From Egicoccus sp. AB-alg6-2 (lineage in GTDB: Bacteria > Actinomycetota > Nitriliruptoria > Nitriliruptorales > Nitriliruptoraceae): a DNA stretch of 64,000 nucleotides. The translations under genes were made by a program, and so were the position numbers. Positions 19,170 through 27,383 of the stretch are shown one piece after another. The number at the start of each line of letters is the position of its first letter. Position 1 is the stretch's first letter. Location: assembly GCF_041821025.1 (NCBI RefSeq), contig NZ_JBGUAY010000002.1, positions 372,001-436,000 of the forward strand, given 5' to 3'. The notes beneath the pieces were generated by a model, which saw only the letters and a list, made by a program, of their open reading frames with translations, made no database searches and was not told the origin of the DNA.

Positions 19170-19859
19170 TCAGCCGATCAGCGCACGGGCACGGTCGAAG
19201 ACGGCGTCCAGCATCTCCTCGGTCAGCCGCCCCGTGAACGTGTTCTGCTGGCTGACGTGGTAGCTGCCGAGCAGCACGCGACCGTCCGCGAGCCGTGCCT
19301 CGGCACCGTGCCCGAACCTGGGCCGGGCGCCCTCGTGCCCGCGGTGTCCGAGGACGACGTTCCACGCGAACCCGCCCAGCGCGACCACGACCTGCCACGG
19401 CAGCAGGTCGAACTCGGCATCGAGATAGGGCGCGCACCGGTCCCGCTCGTCGGGGGTGGGCTTGTTCGCCGGCGGTGCGCAGCGGACCGGCGCCGTCACC
19501 CACGCGTCGGTCAGGGCCAGGCCGTCGTCGCGGGCGACCGAGGTCGGCTGGTTGGCGAAACCGGTCCGGTACAGCGACGCGAACAGCCAGTCGCCTGACC
19601 GGTCACCGGTGAAGATCCGTCCGGTCCGGTTCGCGCCATGGGCCGCCGGGGCGAGCCCGACGAGCAGCACCCGGGCCTCCGGGTCACCGAACCCCGGAAT
19701 CGGACGCCCCCAGTAGTCCCAGTCGGCGAACGCCCGACGCTTGTCGCGCGCCACCTGTTCCCGCCAGGCGACCAGCCGCGGACACGCCCGGCAGTCCACG
19801 ACCGCCCGCTCGAGCGTGGGCAGGTCGGGGTAGGAACCGAAGGCGGGCAGTCGCGGCAT
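19170..19859 (-). CDS. Uracil-DNA glycosylase, family 5 (UdgB type)
   Basis: 229 residues. It removes uracil and other deaminated bases from DNA to start base-excision repair. GLAPAAHGANRTGR at residues 68-81 is the family-5 active-site motif (note that Asn/Asp of family 1 is absent, as usual for UdgB). Cys23 and Cys26 with later cysteines in VRCAPP and DRCAPY are placed to bind a 4Fe-4S cluster. YHVSQQNTFTG near residue 205 is the second conserved motif with its His. The ATG at 19859 stands eight bases after a TAGGCT -10-like hexamer with no ribosome-binding site, so the mRNA may be leaderless. Confidence 0.9.
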   Translation of the reverse strand: MPRLPAFGSYPDLPTLERAVVDCRACPRLVAWREQVARDKRRAFADWDYWGRPIPGFGDPEARVLLVGLAPAAHGANRTGRIFTGDRSGDWLFASLYRTGFANQPTSVARDDGLALTDAWVTAPVRCAPPANKPTPDERDRCAPYLDAEFDLLPWQVVVALGGFAWNVVLGHRGHEGARPRFGHGAEARLADGRVLLGSYHVSQQNTFTGRLTEEMLDAVFDRARALIG

Positions 19860-19867
19860 GACCCGAG

Positions 19868-19873
19868 AGCCTA
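19868..19873 (-). promoter_or_regulatory. Putative -10 (TAGGCT), leaderless start of the uracil glycosylase
   Basis: Minus-strand TAGGCT ends eight bases before the ATG at 19859. That spacing places the transcription start on or next to the A of the ATG, and no Shine-Dalgarno sequence precedes it. Leaderless mRNAs are common in actinobacteria. Confidence 0.45.
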
Positions 19874-19923
19874 CGCCCCACCCACCCCAGCGGCCGGCGG
19901 GCGCCCCCGCGCCCGCCCCCGGT

Positions 19924-20136
19924 CCACTTTCGGCTCCGGGCACGAAAGGTTGCAGCCGCGCCGGCCGCGGGGCGCCGGGCGTGCCCACTTTCGGCGCCGG
20001 GCACGAAAGTGGACGTCGGTGGGCGGTGCGGGCTACCGGGCGTGTCCACTTTCGGCTCCGGGCACGAACGTGGACCTGGGCGGGCGGTCCGGGGCGCGGG
20101 GGTGCGTCCACGTTCGGCTCCGGGCACGAAAGTTGG
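19924..20136. repeat. Four-copy palindromic repeat array, period about 61 bp
   Basis: The 303-base gap between the uracil glycosylase and selD holds four units of the form CCACTTTCG-GCTCCGGGCA-CGAAAGTGG at 19924, 19985, 20046 and 20108, separated by GC-rich spacers of about 33 bases that differ. Each unit is an imperfect palindrome. Arms of neighbouring units also match: the right arm of unit 2 and left arm of unit 3 are complementary over 11 bases, as are the right arm of unit 3 and left arm of unit 4, where the latter pair share a matched A-to-C/T-to-G change. Only four copies and no Cas genes are seen, so this is not called CRISPR. Confidence 0.85.
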
Positions 20137-20150
20137 GGTGGGCGGGGCCG

Positions 20151-20156
20151 TAGGAT
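20151..20156 (+). promoter_or_regulatory. Putative -10 (TAGGAT), leaderless start of selD
   Basis: TAGGAT lies six bases before the ATG of selD, directly after the palindromic repeat array, and there is no Shine-Dalgarno sequence in between. Transcription would begin at or beside the start codon. Confidence 0.45.
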
Positions 20157-20162
20157 CGGCGC

Positions 20163-21230
20163 ATGACGCGCGCACCGATCCGCTTGACCGCCTACTCGCA
20201 CGGGGCGGGCTGCGCCTGCAAGCTGTCGCCGACGGAGCTCGGCGAGGTGATGGCGGGGCTGACGCCGGCGCGGGCGCCGGACCTGCTGGTGGGCCGGTCG
20301 CACGGCGACGACGCACTGGTGTGGCGGCGCCCCGACGGGCGCGCGCTCGTGGCCACCGTCGACGTCTTCACCCCGATCGTCGACGACGCCGCCACGTGGG
20401 GTCGCATCGCCGCCGTGAACGCCGGCAGTGACGTGTTCGCCATGGGGGGCCGGCCGTTGTTCGCGCTCGCCTTCGCGGCCTGGCCGCGCGAACAGCTGCC
20501 GTTGGCGCTGCTGGCCGAGGTGCTCGAGGCCGGCCAGGACGCGGCCATGGACGGCGGGTGGGTGGTCGGCGGCGGTCACACGATCGACGGTGCCGAGCCG
20601 CTGTACGGCCAGGCCGTGGTCGGCGAGGTCGATCCCGACCGGATGCTGGTGAACGCGGCGGCGCGCCCGGGTGACGCGCTGGTGCTGACCAAGCCCCTGG
20701 GGACGGGCCTGGTCACCACCGCGGTGAAGCGTCGCGAGCCGGATGCGCACCGGCCGGGGGGCGAGCTCGCGGCGATCTACGAGGCCGCGCTCGCCGAGAT
20801 GCTGCGCTCGAACGGTCCGGCGGCGCAGGCGGCGCTCGAGCGCGGAGCGCGGGCCGGCACGGACGTCACCGGGTTCGGTCTGCTCAACCACCTGCGCGAG
20901 GTGCTGCTGGCCAGCGACGTCGCCGCCCGCATCGACGTCGAGGCGGTCCCGCGCCTGCCCGGGATCGACGATCTGCTCGCCCGCGACGAGATCCCCGGCG
21001 GCACGCGACGCAACCTGGCGCACGCCCGCCCGCACCTCGAGGTCGGTGACGGGATCGTCGAGGAGGACCTGGTGCTGCTCGCCGACGCGCAGACCTCCGG
21101 CGGCCTGCTGCTGGCACTGGCGCCCGACGCGGCCACCGACCTCGTCGCATGCCTGACCTCACAAGGGCACACCGCTGCCCAGGTGGGCGTCGTCACCGAC
21201 GGACCGGCGGGCAAGATCGCCGTCGCCTGA
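20163..21230 (+). CDS. selD: Selenide, water dikinase
   Basis: 355 residues. SelD makes selenophosphate from selenide and ATP, the selenium donor for selenocysteine tRNA and 2-selenouridine. The start YSHGAGCACKL places Cys17, Cys19 and Lys20 exactly as in E. coli SelD, so this is the cysteine form and not a selenoprotein. VATVDVFTPIVDD (metal/ATP site), AVNAGSDVFAMGG and VVGGGHTIDG follow, as does TDVTGFGLLNHL and QTSGGLLLAL. No selA, selB, selC or selU homologue is visible in the window, so the use of the selenophosphate is unknown. It converges on the GMC gene with a 12-base gap. Confidence 0.95.
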   Translation: MTRAPIRLTAYSHGAGCACKLSPTELGEVMAGLTPARAPDLLVGRSHGDDALVWRRPDGRALVATVDVFTPIVDDAATWGRIAAVNAGSDVFAMGGRPLFALAFAAWPREQLPLALLAEVLEAGQDAAMDGGWVVGGGHTIDGAEPLYGQAVVGEVDPDRMLVNAAARPGDALVLTKPLGTGLVTTAVKRREPDAHRPGGELAAIYEAALAEMLRSNGPAAQAALERGARAGTDVTGFGLLNHLREVLLASDVAARIDVEAVPRLPGIDDLLARDEIPGGTRRNLAHARPHLEVGDGIVEEDLVLLADAQTSGGLLLALAPDAATDLVACLTSQGHTAAQVGVVTDGPAGKIAVA

Positions 21231-21242
21231 ACCGGCGGCACC

Positions 21243-23249
21243 TCAGTTCGGAGTCGCTGGCCCTCTCGGCGTGGCGGCGGTGGCGGCCCGGATCGCGTGG
21301 GCGGTGCGCCGCGCCAGCGCCATGCACGTCAGCATCGGGTTCGAGCCGACGGCGGTCGGGAAGGCCGAGGTGTCACCGATCCAGACGCCGCGCGTGTCGT
21401 GCAGTTCACCGGTCGGCGACGCGACGCTGGTCGTCGGATCGGTCCCCATGCGGGCCGAACCCATCTGGTGGGCACTGAACATCACCCGGCCACCGGCGCC
21501 CTCGCCGGCCTCCTGCGCCTGCCGGCGGAAGGCGTCGAGGTCCTCGCCACGCCGCCACATCGCCAGCGAGCGGTGGGTGTCGAACACGACGCTGGCGCCC
21601 GCGGCGGCATGCAGTTCGACCAACGTGCGCAGGGCGTGGCGGCGTACCTCGATGTCGACGGGGTCGCTCAAGGGGTAGTGCACCACCGCCTCACCTTGGT
21701 CGTCGACGGTGACGCTGCCCGAACCGTGGTCGCGGGTGACGGCGAGGAAGGGAGCGGTGCCGGCGTAGCGGCCCATGAGCAGCTTGTGCTGCCGGCCCGA
21801 ACGCCAGGGCACGACCGCGCCGGAGATGGACGGATGCAGGTGCGCGGTCTCGATCAGGTAGCCGAAGCCGTCGACCACGGCACGGTGTCCGGTCACGATG
21901 GTGGCCTGCGGCGCCCCCCACCAGGCGCGCAGTTCCTCGTCGTAGAGCCCGACGACCATGGGGACCGGGTGCAGCCGCAGATGCCGCCCGACCGCCGGGC
22001 CCCCGATCGCGGACCGCAACAGCAGGGCCGGCGTCTCGAGCGCCCCACCGGCCACGACGACCTGCGGAGCGTCGACCGTCAGGTGCAACGGCGGGCGGCC
22101 GGGACGACGGACGACCGCCTCCACGCCGACGGCCGCACCGTGCCGGGTCAGGATGCGCTGCGCCCGCGACCGACACACGATGCGGGCGCCGTTCGCCTCG
22201 GCGTCGCGGAGATAGGTCGCGGTCGTGGACTGCTTGCTGCCGGTGCGGTCGCCGTACCCGACGTGGCCCGCCGCCGCGGCGTCGTAGGTGGCCGGATCGG
22301 TGTTGCGTGTCGCCTTCTCCCACCGCAGACCGAGCGCCGAGGCACCTGCTGCGAGCTTCTCGTTGACGCCGTTGAGGTCGGTGCAATCGGCGTTGGCCGA
22401 GATCCGTTGCAGGACGGCGTCGAGGTGGATGTCGAAGTCCTGGCCGTCGACGCCGGCCAGCCCGTGCTCGTCGGCCCACTGGCGCCGGACGTCGCGGGGC
22501 GGGCGGACGCAGTTGAGCCAGTTGACGGTCGTCCCCCCGCCGAGGGTGGCCCCGGCGAGGATGGCGACGTTGCCGTCGGCCGTCAGGTGCAGGCCGCCAC
22601 GCCAGTACAGCTGTTGCAGGGCCCCGAGCTCGTCGGCCGGGAAGTCGGGCGCCTCGAAGTGACCGCCCGCCTCGAGCACGACCACGGCCAGCCCCGCGGC
22701 GGCCAACTCGCCGGCGACCACGCCGCCACCCGCCCCCGAGCCGACGACGACGACGTCGGCCGACATCCGGTGTTCGGTGACGCCCGCCGGGGGCGACCAC
22801 GTCGCCAACTGCCGTGGCGGCGGCTCGACGGCGGGCGGCCCGGGGTAGGACAGCTGGGCCCAGTTCGGGTTGTGACCGTCGGCACCGACGTGGCCGTAGA
22901 ACAGCTGGAACACGAGCGCTCGCAACCCGTCCAGCCCCTGCCGGGCGTCCGCCGAGGTGGCCGCGAGGCCCTTGAGCACCGTCTCGCGCGCAGCCTGGGG
23001 CAGCCGTGGGAAGCCGATGCCGCGCAGCACGTCGAGCAGGCGGCCGAGTTCCTGCAGTTCCTCTTCGACCAGCAGTTCCTCGAGGCGGCCGACGAGCGCG
23101 GGAACGAGGTCGAGGTCGGTGGCGCGACGGGCCCAGAACCCGTGCGGGTCACCGGCCTGTGCCGCCGGCGGGCGCACCGCCGGCGCGAAGGTGTCGGCCA
23201 GCGCGGCCAGGATCCGCCGGCGTCGGTCGTCGAGCACCACCTCGGTCAT
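21243..23249 (-). CDS. GMC family FAD-dependent oxidoreductase
   Basis: 668 residues. Residues 1 to about 150 form a helical N-terminal extension (DDRRRRILAALADTFAPAV) of the kind seen in long-chain alcohol oxidase-like and gluconate 2-dehydrogenase subunit 3-like proteins. The FAD-binding Rossmann motif VVVGSGAGGGVVAGELAAAG begins near 168. LGGGTTVNWLNCVRPP is the GMC signature, and the C-terminus has SAHQMGSARMG with the catalytic His and VGSNPMLTCMALA with the Asn. It oxidises an alcohol, possibly a long-chain or sterol-like one; the substrate cannot be read. ATG at 23249 with AAGG upstream. Confidence 0.88.
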   Translation of the reverse strand: MTEVVLDDRRRRILAALADTFAPAVRPPAAQAGDPHGFWARRATDLDLVPALVGRLEELLVEEELQELGRLLDVLRGIGFPRLPQAARETVLKGLAATSADARQGLDGLRALVFQLFYGHVGADGHNPNWAQLSYPGPPAVEPPPRQLATWSPPAGVTEHRMSADVVVVGSGAGGGVVAGELAAAGLAVVVLEAGGHFEAPDFPADELGALQQLYWRGGLHLTADGNVAILAGATLGGGTTVNWLNCVRPPRDVRRQWADEHGLAGVDGQDFDIHLDAVLQRISANADCTDLNGVNEKLAAGASALGLRWEKATRNTDPATYDAAAAGHVGYGDRTGSKQSTTATYLRDAEANGARIVCRSRAQRILTRHGAAVGVEAVVRRPGRPPLHLTVDAPQVVVAGGALETPALLLRSAIGGPAVGRHLRLHPVPMVVGLYDEELRAWWGAPQATIVTGHRAVVDGFGYLIETAHLHPSISGAVVPWRSGRQHKLLMGRYAGTAPFLAVTRDHGSGSVTVDDQGEAVVHYPLSDPVDIEVRRHALRTLVELHAAAGASVVFDTHRSLAMWRRGEDLDAFRRQAQEAGEGAGGRVMFSAHQMGSARMGTDPTTSVASPTGELHDTRGVWIGDTSAFPTAVGSNPMLTCMALARRTAHAIRAATAATPRGPATPN

Positions 23250-23281
23250 GTCGCCAGCCTTCCCCTTCCGGTGCGAGCCGG

Positions 23282-23674
23282 TCAGGGCCGGACGAGCTGA
23301 CGCTCGGGTGCGATCTTCAGGATGGCGCGTTCGGACGTGATCGCCTTCGGGTCGTAGTCGCGGCCGACGTAGCGCTGCGCGCAGGCGTCGATGTGGTCGC
23401 GCGCCTCCTGCCCACGGACGACGTCGACGACCCGTCCGCGTACCTCGACGTACTCGTAGGGGTTGTCGGCGTTCCAGATCAGGACCGTGACGCGCGGATC
23501 GGCGGAGACGTTCTTGAACTTCTGGCGATGCACCTCGGTGTTGATCAGCAGGTGATCGTCGTCGGCGTCGACCCACATGACCTGGGTCTGGGGGGTCCCG
23601 TCCGAGAACAGCGTCGTCAGGGCGGCGAAGTTGCGGCCGGTGGCGTAGGTCTTGACCTGGGGCTCGAGCGGCAT
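23282..23674 (-). CDS. PPOX-class (split beta-barrel) flavin or F420-dependent oxidoreductase
   Basis: 130 residues, the usual length for TIGR03618-like proteins. The core reads NFAALTTLFSDGTPQTQVMWVD, then HLLINTEVHRQKFKNV and DPRVTVLIWN, with YVEVRGRVVDV in the middle. These are hallmarks of the small actinobacterial F420- or FMN-binding split-barrel reductases. The cofactor choice and substrate are inferred from the family only. The ATG at 23674 has GGAGG seven bases upstream, and a TAGCGT -10-like hexamer lies about 33 bases before it. It may be co-transcribed with the GMC gene 32 bases downstream. Confidence 0.83.
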   Translation of the reverse strand: MPLEPQVKTYATGRNFAALTTLFSDGTPQTQVMWVDADDDHLLINTEVHRQKFKNVSADPRVTVLIWNADNPYEYVEVRGRVVDVVRGQEARDHIDACAQRYVGRDYDPKAITSERAILKIAPERQLVRP

Positions 23675-23797
23675 GTGGTCCTCCTCGTCGGACAGGTTCG
23701 GTGGGGACGCTAGGGCAGAGCGGGCGCTCGCACGCGCTCGGGTACCGTCCGACGCACGCGGGTGCCGGACGGGTCGCCCGTGAGGAGGTCGTAGGTC

Positions 23798-24253
23798 GTG
23801 AGCAGCAGCCCCGCCCCGCCGTCGCTCGAGGAGCCGCTGGTCGGGACGTTCACGATGGACCGCGCCACCTGGGACGCGCTGGTCGAGCACGCCTGGTCCG
23901 ACTTCCCCTACGAGGTCTGCGGGCTGCTGGGCGTACGGCCGGACGGTCGCTGCGTCCACTTCCCGATCGACAACGCCGAGCGGTCCATGACCTACTACGT
24001 CATGGACGCCAAGCAGCTGTTGCGGGCCATGCGCGAGATCGAGGACGAGGGCTGGGAGCTGGCCATCTACCACTCGCACACCCACACCCAGGCCTATCCG
24101 TCCTCGACCGACATCCGGCTGGCCGCCTATCCCGAGGCGACCTACCTGATCGTGACCCTGCAGGACCGCGACCATCCCGACATCCGCGGTTTCTCGATCG
24201 TCGATGGCGTCGTGACCGAGAAGCGGGTCGTCGTGACCGACGAGGTGCGCTGA
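23798..24253 (+). CDS. mec: JAMM/MPN-domain metallopeptidase, CysO-cysteine peptidase (Mec)
   Basis: 151 residues. Mec hydrolyses the CysO-cysteine adduct made by CysM, freeing cysteine and recycling CysO. The complete zinc set is visible: Glu39 in PYEVCGLLG, His92 and His94 in YHSHTHTQ, and Asp105 in SSTDIRLA, giving the H-x-H-x(10)-D JAMM spacing. CysO and CysM homologues lie 4.9 kb downstream, which supports the specific assignment over a generic Mov34 protein. Start GTG at 23798 with GAGGAGG about 11 bases ahead; the family homology begins near the ATG at 23855. TACCGT at 23743-23748 is a possible -10. Confidence 0.88.
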   Translation: MSSSPAPPSLEEPLVGTFTMDRATWDALVEHAWSDFPYEVCGLLGVRPDGRCVHFPIDNAERSMTYYVMDAKQLLRAMREIEDEGWELAIYHSHTHTQAYPSSTDIRLAAYPEATYLIVTLQDRDHPDIRGFSIVDGVVTEKRVVVTDEVR

Positions 24254-24627
24254 TGCCCAGCCTGTTCCCGTTCCTGCGCCGCGGCTGGGCGTTCGCGCCG
24301 GTCGTCATCGAGGTGGCCCGTCAGGCCGACCGGCACGTGCGTCCCCACGTGCGGGCCTGGCAGCTCGCCGAGGCGGTCGACGGCTGGGTCGGGCGTTGGA
24401 CCGACAACGACGGCACGCACTGGGTGGTGTTCAAGCAGCCCGACGCACCGCCGTTGCAGGCGTTCCCGGCGTTGCGTGACGCCGAGCTCGCCCGCGCCGG
24501 TCGTGAGCTGGACCGCAACGGCCTGAAGCGGCACGACGAGCTGCCCGAGGCCACCGCCATGCGCCAGGTCGAACGGGTCCGCGAGCTGCCGCAGAAGCTG
24601 ATGCCGGGCCGCGCCGACGACAGCTGA
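24253..24627 (+). CDS. Hypothetical protein translationally coupled to mec
   Basis: 124 residues, not recognised. Its ATG shares one base with the mec stop (TGATG), so it is almost certainly translated from the same mRNA. The N-terminus has a weakly hydrophobic stretch (LFPFLRRGWAFAPVVIEVA); the rest is charged and helical and the end is basic (PQKLMPGR). No cysteines or metal motifs are present. It might assist the Mec/CysO step, but nothing in the sequence shows that. It converges on the AlkZ-like gene 27 bases away. Confidence 0.7.
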   Translation: MPSLFPFLRRGWAFAPVVIEVARQADRHVRPHVRAWQLAEAVDGWVGRWTDNDGTHWVVFKQPDAPPLQAFPALRDAELARAGRELDRNGLKRHDELPEATAMRQVERVRELPQKLMPGRADDS

Positions 24628-24654
24628 CCGGTCGGCCGACACGGCCGGAGCCGC

Positions 24655-25851
24655 TCAGCCGACGGCTCGTGCCAGTGCAGGCGCCAGGTCGCCGCGTGGT
24701 TCGACCACGACCTCGGGCACGTCCAGCCAGTCGCCGAGAGCGGCGAGCTCCGCGGCCAGTTCGCGTGCGACATGTACGAGGTCGGCACCGTCTTCGGCGA
24801 AGGCGCTGCGCACCAGCAGCCGGCCGGTGGACCGGTCGGCCTTGAGGTCGACCCGCGCCACGAGGTCCTCGCCGAGCAGGAACGGCAACACGTAGTAGCC
24901 GTACACCCGCTTCGGTTCGGGGACGTAGATCTCGATGCGGTAGTGGAAGTCGAACACCCGCAGCGCCCGCTCGCGGCGCCACACCAGCGGGTCGAACGGC
25001 GACAACAGGGTGCGGGCGGGGAAGGTGCGGGCGGCGCCGGCCTGCGGGTGGCGGTAGACCGGCTCGTCGCCCCACCCGCGCACCCGGACCTCCTCGATCA
25101 GCCCCCGGTCGACCAGGCGTGCGAGGGCGGGCCGCACGTCGCGGGTCACGAGCCGGTGGTGGTCGGCGAGGTCGGCGGCGGTGCCGATGCCGTGTGCCGC
25201 GACGGCACGCAGCAGCAGGCGCTCGCGGGTCTCCTCGAGCGGCAGGACCTCGACGTCGCGGACCGCCGACGGGATGACGCGCTCGGTCAGGTCGTAGACC
25301 GCGACGAAGTTGGGGGTGCGGTGGTGGATGGTGAGGTCACCGCGCACCGCGAGGTAGTCCAAAGCGAGGCGTCCCTTCGGCATGCCCCACCAGGGTCCGC
25401 TGCGCTCACCGGGGTCGTCGAGGTCGCGGACGCTGCGCGGCCCGTGGTTCGCGATCTCCTCGAGCACCGCGTCGAGGTAGCCGGGGTGACGGTCCTCGAC
25501 CTCCCGGATGCGTTCCCAGCGGCGGGTCGACGCCCGGCGGTGGTGGAACAGCGGCCACGCCTCGACGCCGGTCATCGAGGCGACGTGGATCCAGCCCTCG
25601 AACAGCTCGCGTGAGCGCCACAACCACCGGTCACGGGCCGCCCGGTCGTGGGGGCCGATCCGCGACCAGAACGGCAGCTCGTGCGCCCGTGCCAGCACGT
25701 TGACGCTGTCGAGTTGCACGATGTCGACCGTGTCGACGACCCGACGCAGGTGCCTGACGTCACGGCGGACGTCGGCGCCAGGGCGCTCGCGGCCGAACCC
25801 CATCGCCGTCAGGGCGATGCGGCGCGCGTTCTTCGCTGAGAGGGTCCGCAT
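24655..25851 (-). CDS. AlkZ/YcaQ-like winged-helix DNA glycosylase
   Basis: 398 residues, normal for the HTH_42 (DUF1006) family. YcaQ and AlkZ excise alkylated or crosslinked bases from DNA. The N-terminus (SAKNARRIALTAMGF) and DIVQLDSVNVLARAHELPFWSR contain the family's Q-x-D catalytic motif (Gln46, Asp48). LLSPFDPLVWRRERALRVFDF and PKRVYGYYVLPFLLGE are also typical of the C-terminal half. The ATG at 25851 follows a TAGCGT hexamer by nine bases with no ribosome-binding site, again suggesting a leaderless mRNA. The exact lesion repaired is unknown. Confidence 0.87.
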   Translation of the reverse strand: MRTLSAKNARRIALTAMGFGRERPGADVRRDVRHLRRVVDTVDIVQLDSVNVLARAHELPFWSRIGPHDRAARDRWLWRSRELFEGWIHVASMTGVEAWPLFHHRRASTRRWERIREVEDRHPGYLDAVLEEIANHGPRSVRDLDDPGERSGPWWGMPKGRLALDYLAVRGDLTIHHRTPNFVAVYDLTERVIPSAVRDVEVLPLEETRERLLLRAVAAHGIGTAADLADHHRLVTRDVRPALARLVDRGLIEEVRVRGWGDEPVYRHPQAGAARTFPARTLLSPFDPLVWRRERALRVFDFHYRIEIYVPEPKRVYGYYVLPFLLGEDLVARVDLKADRSTGRLLVRSAFAEDGADLVHVARELAAELAALGDWLDVPEVVVEPRGDLAPALARAVG

Positions 25852-25860
25852 GGTGCGGGG

Positions 25861-25866
25861 ACGCTA
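25861..25866 (-). promoter_or_regulatory. Putative -10 (TAGCGT), leaderless start of the AlkZ-like gene
   Basis: Minus-strand TAGCGT lies nine bases before the ATG at 25851 in the 53-base gap after malic enzyme. No Shine-Dalgarno sequence is present between them. Confidence 0.42.
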
Positions 25867-25904
25867 GCCGCGCGTTGCGGACACGCCCGGCCAGGTCCTC
25901 GGCG

Positions 25905-27347
25905 TCAGGCGGTGTGCCCGCCGTCCGCATGTCCCGCGTCCGCGGACTGAGCGTCGGCCTCGGCCTGCCGGCGGACCGCCTCGGCGACGACGGGGACGAC
26001 GCGGTCGCTGAACACGCTGGGGATGATGTGGGAGGGGTGCAGTTCGTCCTCGCCGACGACCGCGGCCAGCGCGCGAGCCGCCGCGGCCTTCATCTCCTCG
26101 GTGATGTAGCGGGCGCGGGCGTCGAGCGCCCCGCGGAAGATGCCCGGGAAGGCCAGCACGTTGTTGATCTGGTTGGGCTGGTCGCTGCGACCGGTCGCGA
26201 CCACGGCCGCGAACTGCCGGGCGGCGACCGTGTCGACCTCGGGATCGGGGTTGGCCAGCGCGAACACGATCGCGTTCTCGCGCATGGTGGCGAGGTCCTC
26301 GGGCTGCAGCAGGTTGGGGGCGCTGACCCCGATCAGCACGTCCGCGCCGCGGATCGCGTCACGCAGCGTTCCCGACCGGCCGTCGGGGTTGGTCCGCTCC
26401 CGCAGCCACTGGTGGCTGTCGTGGCTGCAGGGATGGTCCCTGCCGCCGATGATGCCCTCGACGTCGGACACGAGCAGGTTGCCCACGCCCTCGCGCAACA
26501 GCAGGCGGGCGATGGCCATCCCGGCTGCACCGGCCCCCGACAGCGCGACGGTGACGTCGCCGAGCGGCTTGTCGACCAGGCGCAGGGCGTTGATGAGCGC
26601 GGCCATGACGACGATCGCGGTGCCGTGCTGATCGTCGTGGAACACCGGGATGTCCAGCGACGCCCGCAGACGGTCCTCGATCTCGAAGCAGCGCGGTGCG
26701 GAGATGTCCTCGAGGTTGATGCCGCCGTACACGGGGGCGATGGCCTCGACGGTGCGCACGATCTCGTCGGGGTCCTTGGTGTCGAGGCAGACCGGCCAGG
26801 CGTCGATGTCTGCGAACCGCTTGAACAGGGCGGCCTTGCCCTCCATCACCGGCAGGGACGCCGCCGGTCCGATGTCGCCGAGCCCGAGGACCGCACTGCC
26901 GTCGGTGACGATGGCGACGGTGTTGCCCTTGATGGTCAGGCGGCGGGCGTCGTCGGGCTTGTCGGCGATGGCGCGGCAGACGCGGGCGACCCCTGGCGTG
27001 TACGCCATCGACAGGTCGTCGCGGGTCGCGAGCGGCACCCGGGAACGGACCTCGAGCTTGCCGCGCAGGTGCAGCAGGAACGTGCGGTCGCTGACCCGGT
27101 GGACCTCGACGCCGTCGAGGTCGTCGACGGCCGCCGTGATCTGGTCGGCGTGCCCCGCGTCACCAGCGTTGACGGTCACGTCGATGACCACCACGTCGCG
27201 CTGCGTCTCGACGAAGTCCAGTGCGGTGACCGCGCCGCCGACCTCGCCGATCGCCGTGGTGGTCCGACCGATGGCGCTCTGGTCGTCCGCGCTCAGCCGG
27301 AGCCGCAGCGTGATGGAGTAGCTGGCGTTCGGAAAGGCGACGGACAT
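25905..27347 (-). CDS. NAD(P)-dependent malic enzyme with N-terminal ACT domain
   Basis: 480 residues. It decarboxylates malate to pyruvate, a link between the TCA cycle and gluconeogenesis. Residues 1 to about 80 look like an ACT regulatory domain (SYSITLRLRLSADDQSAIGR with a second strand pair RDVVVIDVTVN). The catalytic part shows DLSMAYTPGVA, TDGSAVLGLGDIGPAASLPV, FHDDQHGTAIVV and the Rossmann motif LSGAGAAGMAIARLLL. The end is an Ala/Asp/His-rich tail. The ACT domain predicts allosteric control by a small ligand. Coenzyme preference cannot be read. GTG/ATG choice is not in doubt near 27347. Confidence 0.92.
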   Translation of the reverse strand: MSVAFPNASYSITLRLRLSADDQSAIGRTTTAIGEVGGAVTALDFVETQRDVVVIDVTVNAGDAGHADQITAAVDDLDGVEVHRVSDRTFLLHLRGKLEVRSRVPLATRDDLSMAYTPGVARVCRAIADKPDDARRLTIKGNTVAIVTDGSAVLGLGDIGPAASLPVMEGKAALFKRFADIDAWPVCLDTKDPDEIVRTVEAIAPVYGGINLEDISAPRCFEIEDRLRASLDIPVFHDDQHGTAIVVMAALINALRLVDKPLGDVTVALSGAGAAGMAIARLLLREGVGNLLVSDVEGIIGGRDHPCSHDSHQWLRERTNPDGRSGTLRDAIRGADVLIGVSAPNLLQPEDLATMRENAIVFALANPDPEVDTVAARQFAAVVATGRSDQPNQINNVLAFPGIFRGALDARARYITEEMKAAAARALAAVVGEDELHPSHIIPSVFSDRVVPVVAEAVRRQAEADAQSADAGHADGGHTA

Positions 27348-27383
27348 CTGGGCGGCGGCCTCGACTTGACGTGGACGTCGAAA

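Noticed and set aside
19924-20136. CRISPR array
   Set aside because: Spacing is regular, but only four imperfect units exist, the spacers are GC-rich filler and there are no cas genes. Palindromic element array fits better.
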